Source of the DNA: DASQEH01 sp963765725
Lineage (GTDB): Bacteria > Actinomycetota > Actinomycetes > Propionibacteriales > Nocardioidaceae
Length of the DNA: 64,000 nt
Assembly: GCA_963765725.1 (NCBI GenBank)
Contig: CAVXXI010000003.1
Coordinates: forward strand, 496,001 to 560,000
Direction of reading: 5' to 3'
How positions within the stretch are numbered: the first letter of the stretch is position 1; each line of letters starts with the position of its first letter. The translations under genes and the position numbers were made by a program. Of this stretch, positions 18,985-26,522 are shown piece after piece. A model generated the notes under the pieces. That model had not been told where the DNA came from. It worked only from the letters and a program-made list of their open reading frames with translations, and did not search any database.

Positions 18985-19908
18985 TTGAGCGAGCACGGTC
19001 ACGGGCACGCCCACGCCGGCGCCGGGGCGCCGGGATCGCGCTCCCGGCTGGCGATGGTGCTGGGGATCTCCAGCACGCTGCTGGTCGTCGAGGTCGCCGG
19101 CGCGCTGATCTCGGGGAGCCTCGCGCTGCTCGCCGACGCCGGCCACATGCTCGCCGACGTGGCCGGGCTGAGCCTGGCCCTCGTCGCCGCTCGGCTGGCC
19201 GGCCGACCGGCCACGGACGAGCGGACGTGGGGTTATCGGCGCGCCGAGGTGCTCGCCGCCGCCGCCCAGGCGGCGGTGCTGCTCGCCGTGGGGGTCTTCG
19301 TGATCGCCGACGGGGTCCGGCGGCTCGTCAGCCCGCCGCACGTCGCCAGCACGGCCATGCTCGTCTTCGGGCTACTGGGGATGGCCGGTAACGCCGTGTC
19401 GGTTCTGCTGCTGTTGCGCGGCCGCCGAAGCGACTTCAACACCAGGGCGGCGTTCCTCGAGGTCGTGAACGACGCCCTTGGATCCCTGGCCGTGCTGGTC
19501 GCGGCTGTCCTGATCGCGACCACCGGCTGGCTGCGCGCCGACGCGGTCGCCTCACTGCTCATCGGCGGGCTGATCCTGCCCCGGACCTGGAGGCTGCTCC
19601 GGGAGACCGTCGACGTGCTCCTGGAGGCGACCCCGAAGGGTGTCGAGCTGGTCCAGGTGAGGGCGCACCTGCTGGAGGTGGCCCACGTCCAGGACGTCCA
19701 CGACCTGCATGCCACCACCGTCGCGACCTCGCTGCCCGTCCTCACCGCTCACGTCGTCGTCAACGACAGCTGCTTCCACGACGGGCACGTGCCCCGGCTG
19801 CTGGACGAGCTGCAGGAGTGCCTGGTCGGCCACTTCGACGTCGCTCACTCCACCTTCCAGTTCGAGCCGTCCAGCCATGCCGCTCACGAGCAGGCTGCCC
19901 ACGGCTGA
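18985..19908 (+). CDS. Cation diffusion facilitator (CDF) metal exporter
   Basis: This is a 307-residue inner-membrane cation/proton antiporter of the Zn/Cd/Fe-exporting CDF family. A His-rich N-terminus (HGHGHAHAG) may hand metal to the pore. Six hydrophobic segments follow. The metal-site motif LLADAGHMLADV in helix 2 and the paired NDALGSLAVL in helix 5 are both seen. A C-terminal ferredoxin-like cytoplasmic domain (from about residue 210) contains DVHDLHATTV and a His-rich tail. The start is a TTG, the only start codon directly before the His-rich leader. It stands at the head of a cluster of metal transporters. Confidence 0.86.
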   Translation: MSEHGHGHAHAGAGAPGSRSRLAMVLGISSTLLVVEVAGALISGSLALLADAGHMLADVAGLSLALVAARLAGRPATDERTWGYRRAEVLAAAAQAAVLLAVGVFVIADGVRRLVSPPHVASTAMLVFGLLGMAGNAVSVLLLLRGRRSDFNTRAAFLEVVNDALGSLAVLVAAVLIATTGWLRADAVASLLIGGLILPRTWRLLRETVDVLLEATPKGVELVQVRAHLLEVAHVQDVHDLHATTVATSLPVLTAHVVVNDSCFHDGHVPRLLDELQECLVGHFDVAHSTFQFEPSSHAAHEQAAHG

Positions 19909-19977
19909 CCGCGTCCGCTGCGTTGGGGTGAGAGGGTCGCCACCTGGCAGGATTGCCCGATGAGCTTGGAGGACCGG

Positions 19978-20691
19978 ATGTCGCAGAACGAGGAGCTGTC
20001 GGGGTGGTCGCACCGGCACCGCGACGTCTCCGGCGGCTGGCTCCGCCCCACCGTCTTCGGGGCCGTCGACGGCTTGGTGACGAACGCCGCACTGATCGCA
20101 GGGGTCGGCGGCGGTGGCGTGGCTGCCCACGAGATCGTGCTGACCGGGTTCGCCGGCCTGGTCGCGGGCGCGTTCTCGATGGGGACGGGGGAGTACGTGT
20201 CGGTGACCAACCAGAACGAGCTGGTCCACGCCGAGGTGGCGCTGGAGCGCCGGATGCACGCCGAGTTCCCCGAGGCGGAGCAGGCCGAGCTCGAGGACAC
20301 CTTCCGGGGCTACGGTGCGGACCCTCAGACGGCCGCGCGGATGGCCGCCGCGGTCTCCCGCGACCCGGAGCGGGCGTTGAGCGTGCACACTCGCGAAGAG
20401 CTCGGTGTGGACTGGCAGGAGCTCCCGTCGGCGCTGTTGGCCGGCTGCGCCTCGCTGGTCGCCTTCTCGATAGGCGCGCTCGTACCGCTGGTGCCGTATC
20501 TGCTGGGTCTCTCCGACCTGCTCGTGCCGCTCGTGGTGACCGCGGTGGCGCTGGTCGGGGGAGGCATGGTGGTGGGACGGCTGACCGGCCGGCCGCTGGT
20601 GTACTCCGGCCTGCGGCAGCTCGCTCTGGGCTCGGTGGCGGTGGCGGTCACGTTCGGGATCGGCCGGCTGATCGGCGGTCCGGTCTCGTAG
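19978..20691 (+). CDS. VIT1/CCC1 family iron/manganese transporter
   Basis: This is a five-helix transporter of about 237 residues related to plant VIT1 and yeast CCC1, which move Fe(II)/Mn(II) against protons. RPTVFGAVDGLVTNAALIAGV is the conserved first helix, and GAFSMGTGEYVSV closes helix 2. A Glu-rich cytoplasmic segment (MHAEFPEAEQAELEDTF) corresponds to the metal-binding domain between helices 2 and 3. The ATG at 19978 has GGAGG 5 nt upstream; an ATG six codons earlier lacks such spacing. It lies 69 bp after the CDF gene, so the two may be co-expressed for metal efflux. Confidence 0.86.
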   Translation: MSQNEELSGWSHRHRDVSGGWLRPTVFGAVDGLVTNAALIAGVGGGGVAAHEIVLTGFAGLVAGAFSMGTGEYVSVTNQNELVHAEVALERRMHAEFPEAEQAELEDTFRGYGADPQTAARMAAAVSRDPERALSVHTREELGVDWQELPSALLAGCASLVAFSIGALVPLVPYLLGLSDLLVPLVVTAVALVGGGMVVGRLTGRPLVYSGLRQLALGSVAVAVTFGIGRLIGGPVS

Positions 20692-20765
20692 CCCGCGCGG
20701 CCCGGTCTCCGTAAGCTCGCCGGCGTTCGGGTCTGCCTGCCCGCCCGCCCCGGCGTCCCTCTCGG

Positions 20766-21629
20766 CTAGACGCCGGCGGCCGTCACGATGGCGTCGGTGG
20801 CGAATCCGGCGAGCAGGCCCAGCAGCAGCCCGTACGCGAGCAGGTCCGACCGCCGCGCCTTCGCGGCGACGGTGATGAGCTGCGTGACGACGTACAGGAT
20901 GGAGCCCGCGGCGAGGGTGAGAAAAGCCACACTCACGGGTTCGCTGGTGAACCCGTGGCCGAGTGCCGCGCCCAAGAAGGTGGGTCCGCCGCCGATAACG
21001 CCGAGCATCCCCAGGAACGCCCAGCTCGGAGGAGCGGCGTCGGGCTCGGCTGCCAGCGGGGCGACGATACCGAATCCCTCGGTGGCGTTGTGGAGGCCGA
21101 AGCCGATGACCAGCAGCGTCGCCAGGGCGATCTCACCGGACGCGGCGGACTGGCCGATCGCAAGCCCCTCGGCGAAGTTGTGCAGCCCGATCCCGACCGC
21201 GATCAGCAGCGCGAGCTGCCGCGCCGCGCTCCATCCGGCGATGCCGGTGCGCGGCCCCATAAGCTCACTCGCCGACGCCGCACCGGGGCCGTAACGCTGG
21301 AAGGCTCTCGCCGCGCGTCGGCGCATCCAGCTCTCGTACGCGACCAATCCCAGCAAGCCGATGCCTAGACCGGCGGCGAAGAGCAGCCCGTAGCCGAAGA
21401 CCGGGCCCAGACCGCCGGTGCCCGTATGCACGTCGGCGAGGGCGGCGTCCATCGGCTCCCAGGCTGCGGAGAGCACGTCCCAGACCAAGAACACCAAGAC
21501 GCCGACCGCGGTGGCGTTCAGGAACACCCGCAGCCCGGGGAGCGGGCGGCGGAGCCGGCCGATGGGCAGCCCCAGCAGGATCGTGACCCCTGCGATGAAG
21601 CCGAGCAGAAGTGTCTTGGACAGACCCAC
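20766..21629 (-). CDS. ZIP family divalent-metal permease
   Basis: This is an eight-segment permease of about 287 residues for uptake of zinc, iron or manganese. The paired metal-site motifs of ZIP helices 4 and 5 are present: GIGLHNFAEGLAIG and GFGLHNATEGFGI. A variable loop rich in Arg lies around residues 110-125. The GTG at 21629 is preferred because GGAGGGG sits 6 nt upstream; the frame opens at a TTG inside that ribosome binding site. A DtxR/IdeR-type box 22 bp upstream of the start implies repression when iron or manganese is plentiful. Confidence 0.88.
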   Translation of the reverse strand: MGLSKTLLLGFIAGVTILLGLPIGRLRRPLPGLRVFLNATAVGVLVFLVWDVLSAAWEPMDAALADVHTGTGGLGPVFGYGLLFAAGLGIGLLGLVAYESWMRRRAARAFQRYGPGAASASELMGPRTGIAGWSAARQLALLIAVGIGLHNFAEGLAIGQSAASGEIALATLLVIGFGLHNATEGFGIVAPLAAEPDAAPPSWAFLGMLGVIGGGPTFLGAALGHGFTSEPVSVAFLTLAAGSILYVVTQLITVAAKARRSDLLAYGLLLGLLAGFATDAIVTAAGV

Positions 21630-21650
21630 GTTCGTCCCCTCCAATGCGTG

Positions 21651-21664
21651 TTAGGCAAGCCTAA
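21651..21664. promoter_or_regulatory. DtxR/IdeR-type iron box upstream of the ZIP gene
   Basis: TTAGGCAAGCCTAA is a 14-bp near-perfect palindrome matching the core of the actinobacterial DtxR/IdeR/MntR operator (TTAGGTTAGSCTAACCTAA type). It lies 22-35 bp before the ZIP start codon, where bound repressor would block initiation. It is the only such site I saw among the metal genes of this cluster. Confidence 0.75.
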
Positions 21665-21795
21665 TCAAACCCTCGCCAGATTGCGAACGCAGGCGGGGCG
21701 GCGCACTACGCCCCAGCCGCGTCCGCCGAGTATGCTGCTGGTTCTGCTACCAACGGGGGTCACGTGACTGCGGTCAGTGATGAGCGGGTGTCGAT

Positions 21796-22530
21796 ATGCG
21801 GTCGGCTGTCGTCATGACCTCGCCGCGCGTGACGCGGATCATGGCGGACCTGAAGGGCGGCACCGGCTCGGGGTCGCTGCCCGAGCGGCTCTGTGCGGTG
21901 TGTGCCGAGGCGCTCCCTGTCACGGGTGTGGGTCTGGCCTTCATGAACGACACCGGACCGATGGGCATGGTCGCCGCCACCGACGGGCCGGCGCGCACCA
22001 TGGAGGACCTGCAATTGGTCCTCGGGGAAGGTCCCTGCGTCGAAGCGTCGCAGACCCGGCGCCCGGTCCTGCAGCCAGATCTCGGGGCGACGGGCGCGTC
22101 TCGGTGGCCGCTCTTCGGCCCGGCAGTGCTGCGGGCAGGCGTCGCGGCCATCTTCGCGTTCCCGCTCCAGGTCGGGGCCATCCGGCTGGGAGTGCTGGAC
22201 CTCTACCGCGACTCCCCGGGAATGCTGGACGGGTCGGAGCTCGACGTGGCGCTGGCGTACGCCGACGCGGCCACCGAGCTCATCTTGGAGCTCCAGGGTC
22301 AGGCGCCGGGCGACACGCTGCATCCAGCGCTGAGCGAAGGCTTCGCCTACAGCCCGGTCATCCATCAGGCGACGGGCATGATCTCGGCGCAGGCCGGGAT
22401 CGGTGTCGGCGATGCGCTCCTGCTGCTGAGGGCCCGTGCGTACGCCGCCGAGCGAGCCCTGACAGACATTGCCAGAGACGTGGTCGAACGCCGGCTGCGG
22501 TGGAACACAGAAAGTGAACAGGAGGACTGA
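21796..22530 (+). CDS. GAF-ANTAR domain regulator, first of a tandem pair
   Basis: This 244-residue protein has a GAF sensor domain (about 25-165) with VLGEGPCVEA, followed by an ANTAR RNA-binding domain (about 180-235) with IHQATGMISAQ and AYAAERALTDIARDVV. ANTAR proteins act as antiterminators by binding paired hairpins in nascent RNA. The ATG at 21796 follows GAGCGGGTGTCGAT; another ATG six codons on is possible. The next gene starts only 3 bp after its stop and has the same domain order, so the pair is co-translated and may form heterodimers (inference). Confidence 0.86.
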   Translation: MRSAVVMTSPRVTRIMADLKGGTGSGSLPERLCAVCAEALPVTGVGLAFMNDTGPMGMVAATDGPARTMEDLQLVLGEGPCVEASQTRRPVLQPDLGATGASRWPLFGPAVLRAGVAAIFAFPLQVGAIRLGVLDLYRDSPGMLDGSELDVALAYADAATELILELQGQAPGDTLHPALSEGFAYSPVIHQATGMISAQAGIGVGDALLLLRARAYAAERALTDIARDVVERRLRWNTESEQED

Positions 22531-22533
22531 CAC

Positions 22534-23322
22534 ATGGTTCCGGACCCACCCGTAGGCAGGAAGGCCGAGCCGACACCGAAGGCCACGAGCCGCCAGGACC
22601 TGGCTCATACCTTTGTCGAGCTCGCCGACACCATGGTCGCCGACTTCGACCTGCTCGACTTCCTGCACGTGCTGGTCGAGCGCTCGGTCTCGCTGCTGTC
22701 GGCCGACGCGGCCGGTCTGATGCTCTCGGACCAGCGCGGGCATCTGCGCGTCCTCGCCTCCACCAGTGAGGAGGCGCGGCTGCTCGAGCTCTTCGAGCTG
22801 CAGAACGCCGAAGGCCCCTGCCTCGACAGCTTCCACAGCGGAGAGCAGGTGGTCAACGTCGAGCTGGCCGACGCCCACAAGCGCTGGCCGATCTTCGCGC
22901 CGGAGGCTGCCGCCGCGGGTTTCGAGTCCGTCCATGCGCTCCCCCTGCGGCTGCGCGGGACTGTGATCGGGGCTGTCAACCTCTTCTGCGGCGACCAGCA
23001 GCTCAGCGCCGAGGACATCGAGGTGGGTCAGGCGCTGGCCGACGTCGCAACCATCGGCCTGCTCTCCCAGCAGAGCGACGACTCCCAGGTCATCGCCGAA
23101 ACTCTCCAGGAGGCGCTCAACAGCCGAGTGGTCCTCGAGCAGGCGAAGGGTGTGCTCGCCGAGATGCTGCACATCGACATGGAGAAGGGCTTCAACCTGA
23201 TCCGCCGATCGGCCCACCTGCACGGCTCGAAGCTGACGACGGTCGCTGCGGGCGTGATCGACGGATCCATCGGCCCGTCGTCACTCGAGGGCGAGGCCCG
23301 CTCGGCTGGCCCCACTTCCTGA
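22534..23322 (+). CDS. GAF-ANTAR domain regulator, second of a tandem pair
   Basis: This 262-residue protein has the same layout as its upstream neighbour. The GAF domain lies at about 30-175 with LQNAEGPCLDSF and PLRLRGTVIGAVNLF. The ANTAR domain lies at about 185-245 with SRVVLEQAKGVLAEML and the conserved Ala-rich helix. Identity between the two proteins is only partial, so the duplication is old. The ATG follows ACAGGAGGACTGACAC. Its RNA target is not identifiable from the window. Confidence 0.87.
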   Translation: MVPDPPVGRKAEPTPKATSRQDLAHTFVELADTMVADFDLLDFLHVLVERSVSLLSADAAGLMLSDQRGHLRVLASTSEEARLLELFELQNAEGPCLDSFHSGEQVVNVELADAHKRWPIFAPEAAAAGFESVHALPLRLRGTVIGAVNLFCGDQQLSAEDIEVGQALADVATIGLLSQQSDDSQVIAETLQEALNSRVVLEQAKGVLAEMLHIDMEKGFNLIRRSAHLHGSKLTTVAAGVIDGSIGPSSLEGEARSAGPTS

Positions 23323-23370
23323 GCCAGTCCCTTCTCAAAGCGGAGAAGCGGTTCCCGGCAGCCGTGTAGC

Positions 23371-24057
23371 GTGGGACAAGCCATCACTGAAATGAGCCAG
23401 AAACTTGCGGAGAGTGACGCCACCATGGTCGAGGCAATCGCGGCAGAGCAGCAGATCTCGGTGCACCGAGATGGTGAAGACGTCGTGCTCGCTCTGTCGG
23501 CCTCCGCCGCCAGGCGGCTGGCCGAAGCGCTCGCAACCAGCGATTCCAGCCACGCCGGCTGGTTTCAGGACGTGATCCGGTTGCTCGCGGCCGCCGTCGC
23601 CGAGGGGGATTCCTCCCCGACGCCGGCGGCAGAGGAGTCGCACACGGTTTTGCTGCGAGGAAACTGGTCGTCGGACGGCGACCTCGACGGACCGCTGTCC
23701 TTCACCGAAGCCCGTCCGCTCGAAACGATCGGTCCCGGGCTGGTAGGCGTCTGGCGGACCCGGCTGGCCAGCCAGGCGCTATCGGCCGCAGGGCAGTCGG
23801 ACGCGGCGGAGCCGGTCGCCACGGAGCGGCTCGACGCGGCCGCCCGTCTCGTCGACGCGGTCGCCGCCGCGAAAGCCGACGCCTCGACTGCAGCGGCGGT
23901 GCAGGCGGTGGAGAGCCGGATGAAAGGCGCGCGCGAGGCACTCGTCGCCCGCGTCAGCGCAGCATCCGTCGACATCGAACCGGGGCGGGGCGACACGCTT
24001 CCTGAACAGGACGCCGGCCCGGTACGCCGGCAGGTCCCCGCTGCCCCCAACGCCTGA
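23371..24057 (+). CDS. Hypothetical protein, Ala-rich
   Basis: I do not recognise this family. The 228-residue product begins with a stretch of about 75 residues that could be a small alpha/beta domain (AIAAEQQISVHRDGEDVVLALSASAARRLAEAL broken over helices). A middle part (HTVLLRGNW) and a long Ala-rich helical C-terminal half follow. No signal peptide or membrane segment is visible. Codon use is GC-rich at third positions but less so than its neighbours. The start is uncertain between the GTG at 23371 and an ATG at 23392. It follows the GAF-ANTAR pair by 48 bp. Confidence 0.55.
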   Translation: MGQAITEMSQKLAESDATMVEAIAAEQQISVHRDGEDVVLALSASAARRLAEALATSDSSHAGWFQDVIRLLAAAVAEGDSSPTPAAEESHTVLLRGNWSSDGDLDGPLSFTEARPLETIGPGLVGVWRTRLASQALSAAGQSDAAEPVATERLDAAARLVDAVAAAKADASTAAAVQAVESRMKGAREALVARVSAASVDIEPGRGDTLPEQDAGPVRRQVPAAPNA

Positions 24058-24068
24058 GCGCAGCCGGC

Positions 24069-24293
24069 TCACTGCTCGCTGCTCACCCGCCCTGCGAGCC
24101 AGGCGTCAAGCTCTGGGCTCGAAGAGGTGACCCGCATCACCTCTTCGCCGCCGTCGCAGCGGTACAAGGCCACGGTGACAGTACCGGAGGTACGCGACAC
24201 GACCCGCCAGGCGGCGCCGAAGGCCTCCCAGCGCCGCAGGAGTTCAACGGCTTCGGTGCCCACGGCGTCCTGACCATCTCCGACGAGGTCCAT
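24069..24293 (-). CDS. Conserved small actinobacterial protein of unknown function
   Basis: This 74-residue protein contains AVELLRRWEAFGAAWRVV and TVTVALYRCDGGEEVMRVTS, a pattern I recognise from short, uncharacterised proteins common in Nocardioides-like actinomycetes. It is predicted to be a single compact alpha/beta domain with one Cys. The ATG at 24293 is used; a longer frame upstream overlaps the promoter region of the divergent reductase gene and lacks family similarity. Its stop faces the stop of the preceding hypothetical gene at 11 bp. Confidence 0.65.
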   Translation of the reverse strand: MDLVGDGQDAVGTEAVELLRRWEAFGAAWRVVSRTSGTVTVALYRCDGGEEVMRVTSSSPELDAWLAGRVSSEQ

Positions 24294-24391
24294 GCGCCTA
24301 TTGTCCTCCGCCCTTTTTGCCTGCCCCCCTAGTCTGGCCGGGATGCGTCCGGCCGGGAAAAGCCCGCAGACGGACACGGAAGGAGCAGACG

Positions 24392-25279
24392 GTGTCCACT
24401 CAAGCCGCTCCTGTTCGCAGACGGCAGGCCCGGCTGGGCGAGGTCGTCCGGACCTCGCGGGTGACCCCGCACCTGATCCGCGTCGTACTGGGCGGCAGCG
24501 GCCTGGCCGGCTTCGAGGTCGGCGAGTTCACCGATCACTACGTCAAGCTGCTCTTCCCTCCGGAAGGTGCGGAGTACTCGCCTCCCTTCGACGTCGACCA
24601 GATCCAGGCCGAACGGCCGCGCGCGCAGTGGCCCGTGACCCGGACGTACACGGTTCGTGCGTGGGATGCGGAGCGGGCCGAGCTCACCGTGGACTTCGTC
24701 TATCACGGCGACCATGGCCTGGCCGGCCCCTGGGCCGCGGCCGCGCGACCGGGCGACCTGATCTCGTTCCTCGGGCCGGGCGGTGGCTATGCCCCTGACC
24801 CGCAGGCCGATTCGCACCTCCTCGTCGGGGACGAGAGCGCGCTCCCGGCGATCGCGGCCACGCTCGAGAGGCTGCCGGAGGGCCTCCCGGCGACGGTGGT
24901 CATCGAGGTGGAGGACGAGCACGAGCACCAGATCCTCGAGAGCCCGGGTGTTCTCGACCTGACCTGGGTCGACCGGGTCGGCGCACCGACGCCGGCGGGC
25001 TCGGCGGTGGCGGATCACGTCCGCGCGCTCAGCTGGCCCGGCGGCGACGTTCAGGCATTCGTGCACGGTGAGGCGAGCCTCGTGAAGGAGGTCCGGCACC
25101 ACCTGCGGTTCGAGCGCGACGTCCCCCGTGAGCGCCTGTCGGCGTCCGGCTACTGGCGCCGCGGGCTCACCGACGAAGGATGGCGTGCCACGAAGAAGGA
25201 CTGGGCTCGCGAGGTCGAGCGCGACGAGCAGGAGCACGTCTCGTCTGAGCCGCGTGCGCTCGGCGCGGCCACGGACTGA
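24392..25279 (+). CDS. Siderophore-interacting protein (FAD ferric-siderophore reductase)
   Basis: This is a flavoprotein of about 295 residues of the SIP/ViuB family, which reduces ferric siderophores in the cytoplasm to release iron. The FAD-binding barrel contains PVTRTYTVRAWD (the RxYT flavin motif) and GPWAAAARPGDLI. The NAD(P)H-side lobe contains LLVGDESALPAIAATLERLP, the conserved SIP segment, and ASGYWRRGLTDEGWR near the C-terminus. The GTG start has AAGGAG 7 nt upstream. It follows the CDF/VIT/ZIP metal genes by 3-5 kb, so iron handling is a theme here; no iron box precedes it. Confidence 0.88.
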   Translation: MSTQAAPVRRRQARLGEVVRTSRVTPHLIRVVLGGSGLAGFEVGEFTDHYVKLLFPPEGAEYSPPFDVDQIQAERPRAQWPVTRTYTVRAWDAERAELTVDFVYHGDHGLAGPWAAAARPGDLISFLGPGGGYAPDPQADSHLLVGDESALPAIAATLERLPEGLPATVVIEVEDEHEHQILESPGVLDLTWVDRVGAPTPAGSAVADHVRALSWPGGDVQAFVHGEASLVKEVRHHLRFERDVPRERLSASGYWRRGLTDEGWRATKKDWAREVERDEQEHVSSEPRALGAATD

Positions 25280-25282
25280 GAC

Positions 25283-26176
25283 TCAGCCGAGCCCCAGCCG
25301 CTGAGCCGTCGCGGCCCACGCTGCCGACCCGAGCTCGGCGTCCGCCTCGGGGCTGCCGCCGCGGTCGAGCGTCGTGGACGGCTCGGGAACCGGCTGGCCC
25401 GGCCAGAGCGGGCTGTGTCCCGCATGCTCGTTGAGGATGATCTCAACCTGCCTGCCGCCCTTCACCCGGCGCTCCGCCAGCGCCTGCGCCGACTCGGCCG
25501 AGGGCCACAGCCGGTCGCTCCCGCCGGCGACCAGGACCAGGTCGCCCTCGGCCTCCTCGATCGGGATCGCGGCTGCCTCGGCCACGGCGAGGTCCCGGGT
25601 GAGGCTTCGTCGGTAGAGCGTGGAGTAGGCGACCGGCCCCGTCGTCTCCGGCGGCTCCCAGTCGTCGTCGTAGGGCACGAACGGAAGCGGCTCGCCGCGC
25701 CACGTCCACGAGGAGCGGTACGGGGTGACCTGCCCGTCCATCCCCGGGCCGACGTTCGCCCACACGACCGACGGAGGCGAGATCGCCACAGTCAGACCTA
25801 GCCGCCGGTCGACGCAGGCGAGCAGGAGGGCGGCCTCGGCGCCCTTGGACAGCCCGACGACGGCGAGGGTGTCCACGGGCTCCTCGCTGAGCCGGTCGAG
25901 CGCTCGGACGAAGACCTCGAGCGGTATCTCGCAGATCCCTGGTGCCTGGTCGACACCACCGAACCAGCGAAGCGCCATCCCGTGCGCGCCGTGCTTGGCG
26001 AAGAACCGGGCGCGCGCGACATCCATTCGACCACTCGAACCGAGCAACGCCAGTATCCCGACTCCGACGGGACTCGACGGACGTACGAGCAGGGCTTCCT
26101 CCGGGAGCGCGATGCCCACCTCGTCGGCGATGCCGCCGCCGGCGAGCGGGCCCGCCGAGTACATCCGGGAGGTCAC
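25283..26176 (-). CDS. Alpha/beta hydrolase of the BAAT/acyl-CoA thioester hydrolase C-terminal type
   Basis: This 297-residue protein has the BAAT_C fold. The nucleophile elbow is VVGLSKGAEAAL (Ser near residue 111), the acid is in VAGGSDRLWPS and the His in NEHAGHSPLWP. The core resembles the catalytic part of acyl-CoA thioesterases and bile-acid-CoA:amino-acid transferases, but without their N-terminal domain; the real substrate is unknown. The GTG start follows AAGGAGCGCCTGGA. Its stop lies 3 bp from the stop of the convergent siderophore reductase. Confidence 0.82.
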   Translation of the reverse strand: MTSRMYSAGPLAGGGIADEVGIALPEEALLVRPSSPVGVGILALLGSSGRMDVARARFFAKHGAHGMALRWFGGVDQAPGICEIPLEVFVRALDRLSEEPVDTLAVVGLSKGAEAALLLACVDRRLGLTVAISPPSVVWANVGPGMDGQVTPYRSSWTWRGEPLPFVPYDDDWEPPETTGPVAYSTLYRRSLTRDLAVAEAAAIPIEEAEGDLVLVAGGSDRLWPSAESAQALAERRVKGGRQVEIILNEHAGHSPLWPGQPVPEPSTTLDRGGSPEADAELGSAAWAATAQRLGLG

Positions 26177-26231
26177 TCCAGGCGCTCCTTACGTCACGAT
26201 TCGTGATCAGCGTAGCGGGCCGCCCGCCTTT

Positions 26232-26295
26232 CCGCCGAGACGTCACCGACGGCCCGGTTCTGCCGGCGTGTCGGACACCGACTGACGTCTCGGCG
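26232..26295 (+). repeat. Palindromic dispersed repeat, copy 1
   Basis: CGCCGAGACGTCA at 26233-26245 and its exact complement TGACGTCTCGGCG at 26283-26295 bound a core with CGGCCCGGTTCTGCCGGCG. A near-identical copy, about 60 of 64 positions, lies inverted at 41643-41708. It sits in the 346-bp gap between the BAAT-type hydrolase and M13 peptidase genes. I saw no gene in the rest of that gap. Confidence 0.85.
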
Positions 26296-26522
26296 ACGGG
26301 TGCGGCGGGAGTGAGCGACCAAGCCGCTGGGCTCCGCGACCGCGTGAGCCTCTGGGGTGTGCGCCTCCACGGGATCACGGCAGCCGGTGCTTTGGCAGCC
26401 GCGGTGCCGGCGGCTTCGGCGATGGCGGCGACCTCGGCGGCCGGACCTCGCGACGGTGTCACGCGACCACCGGCGCTAGCCTCGGGACCAGTAGGCATCC
26501 GACGCAACGAAAGCAGCTGACA

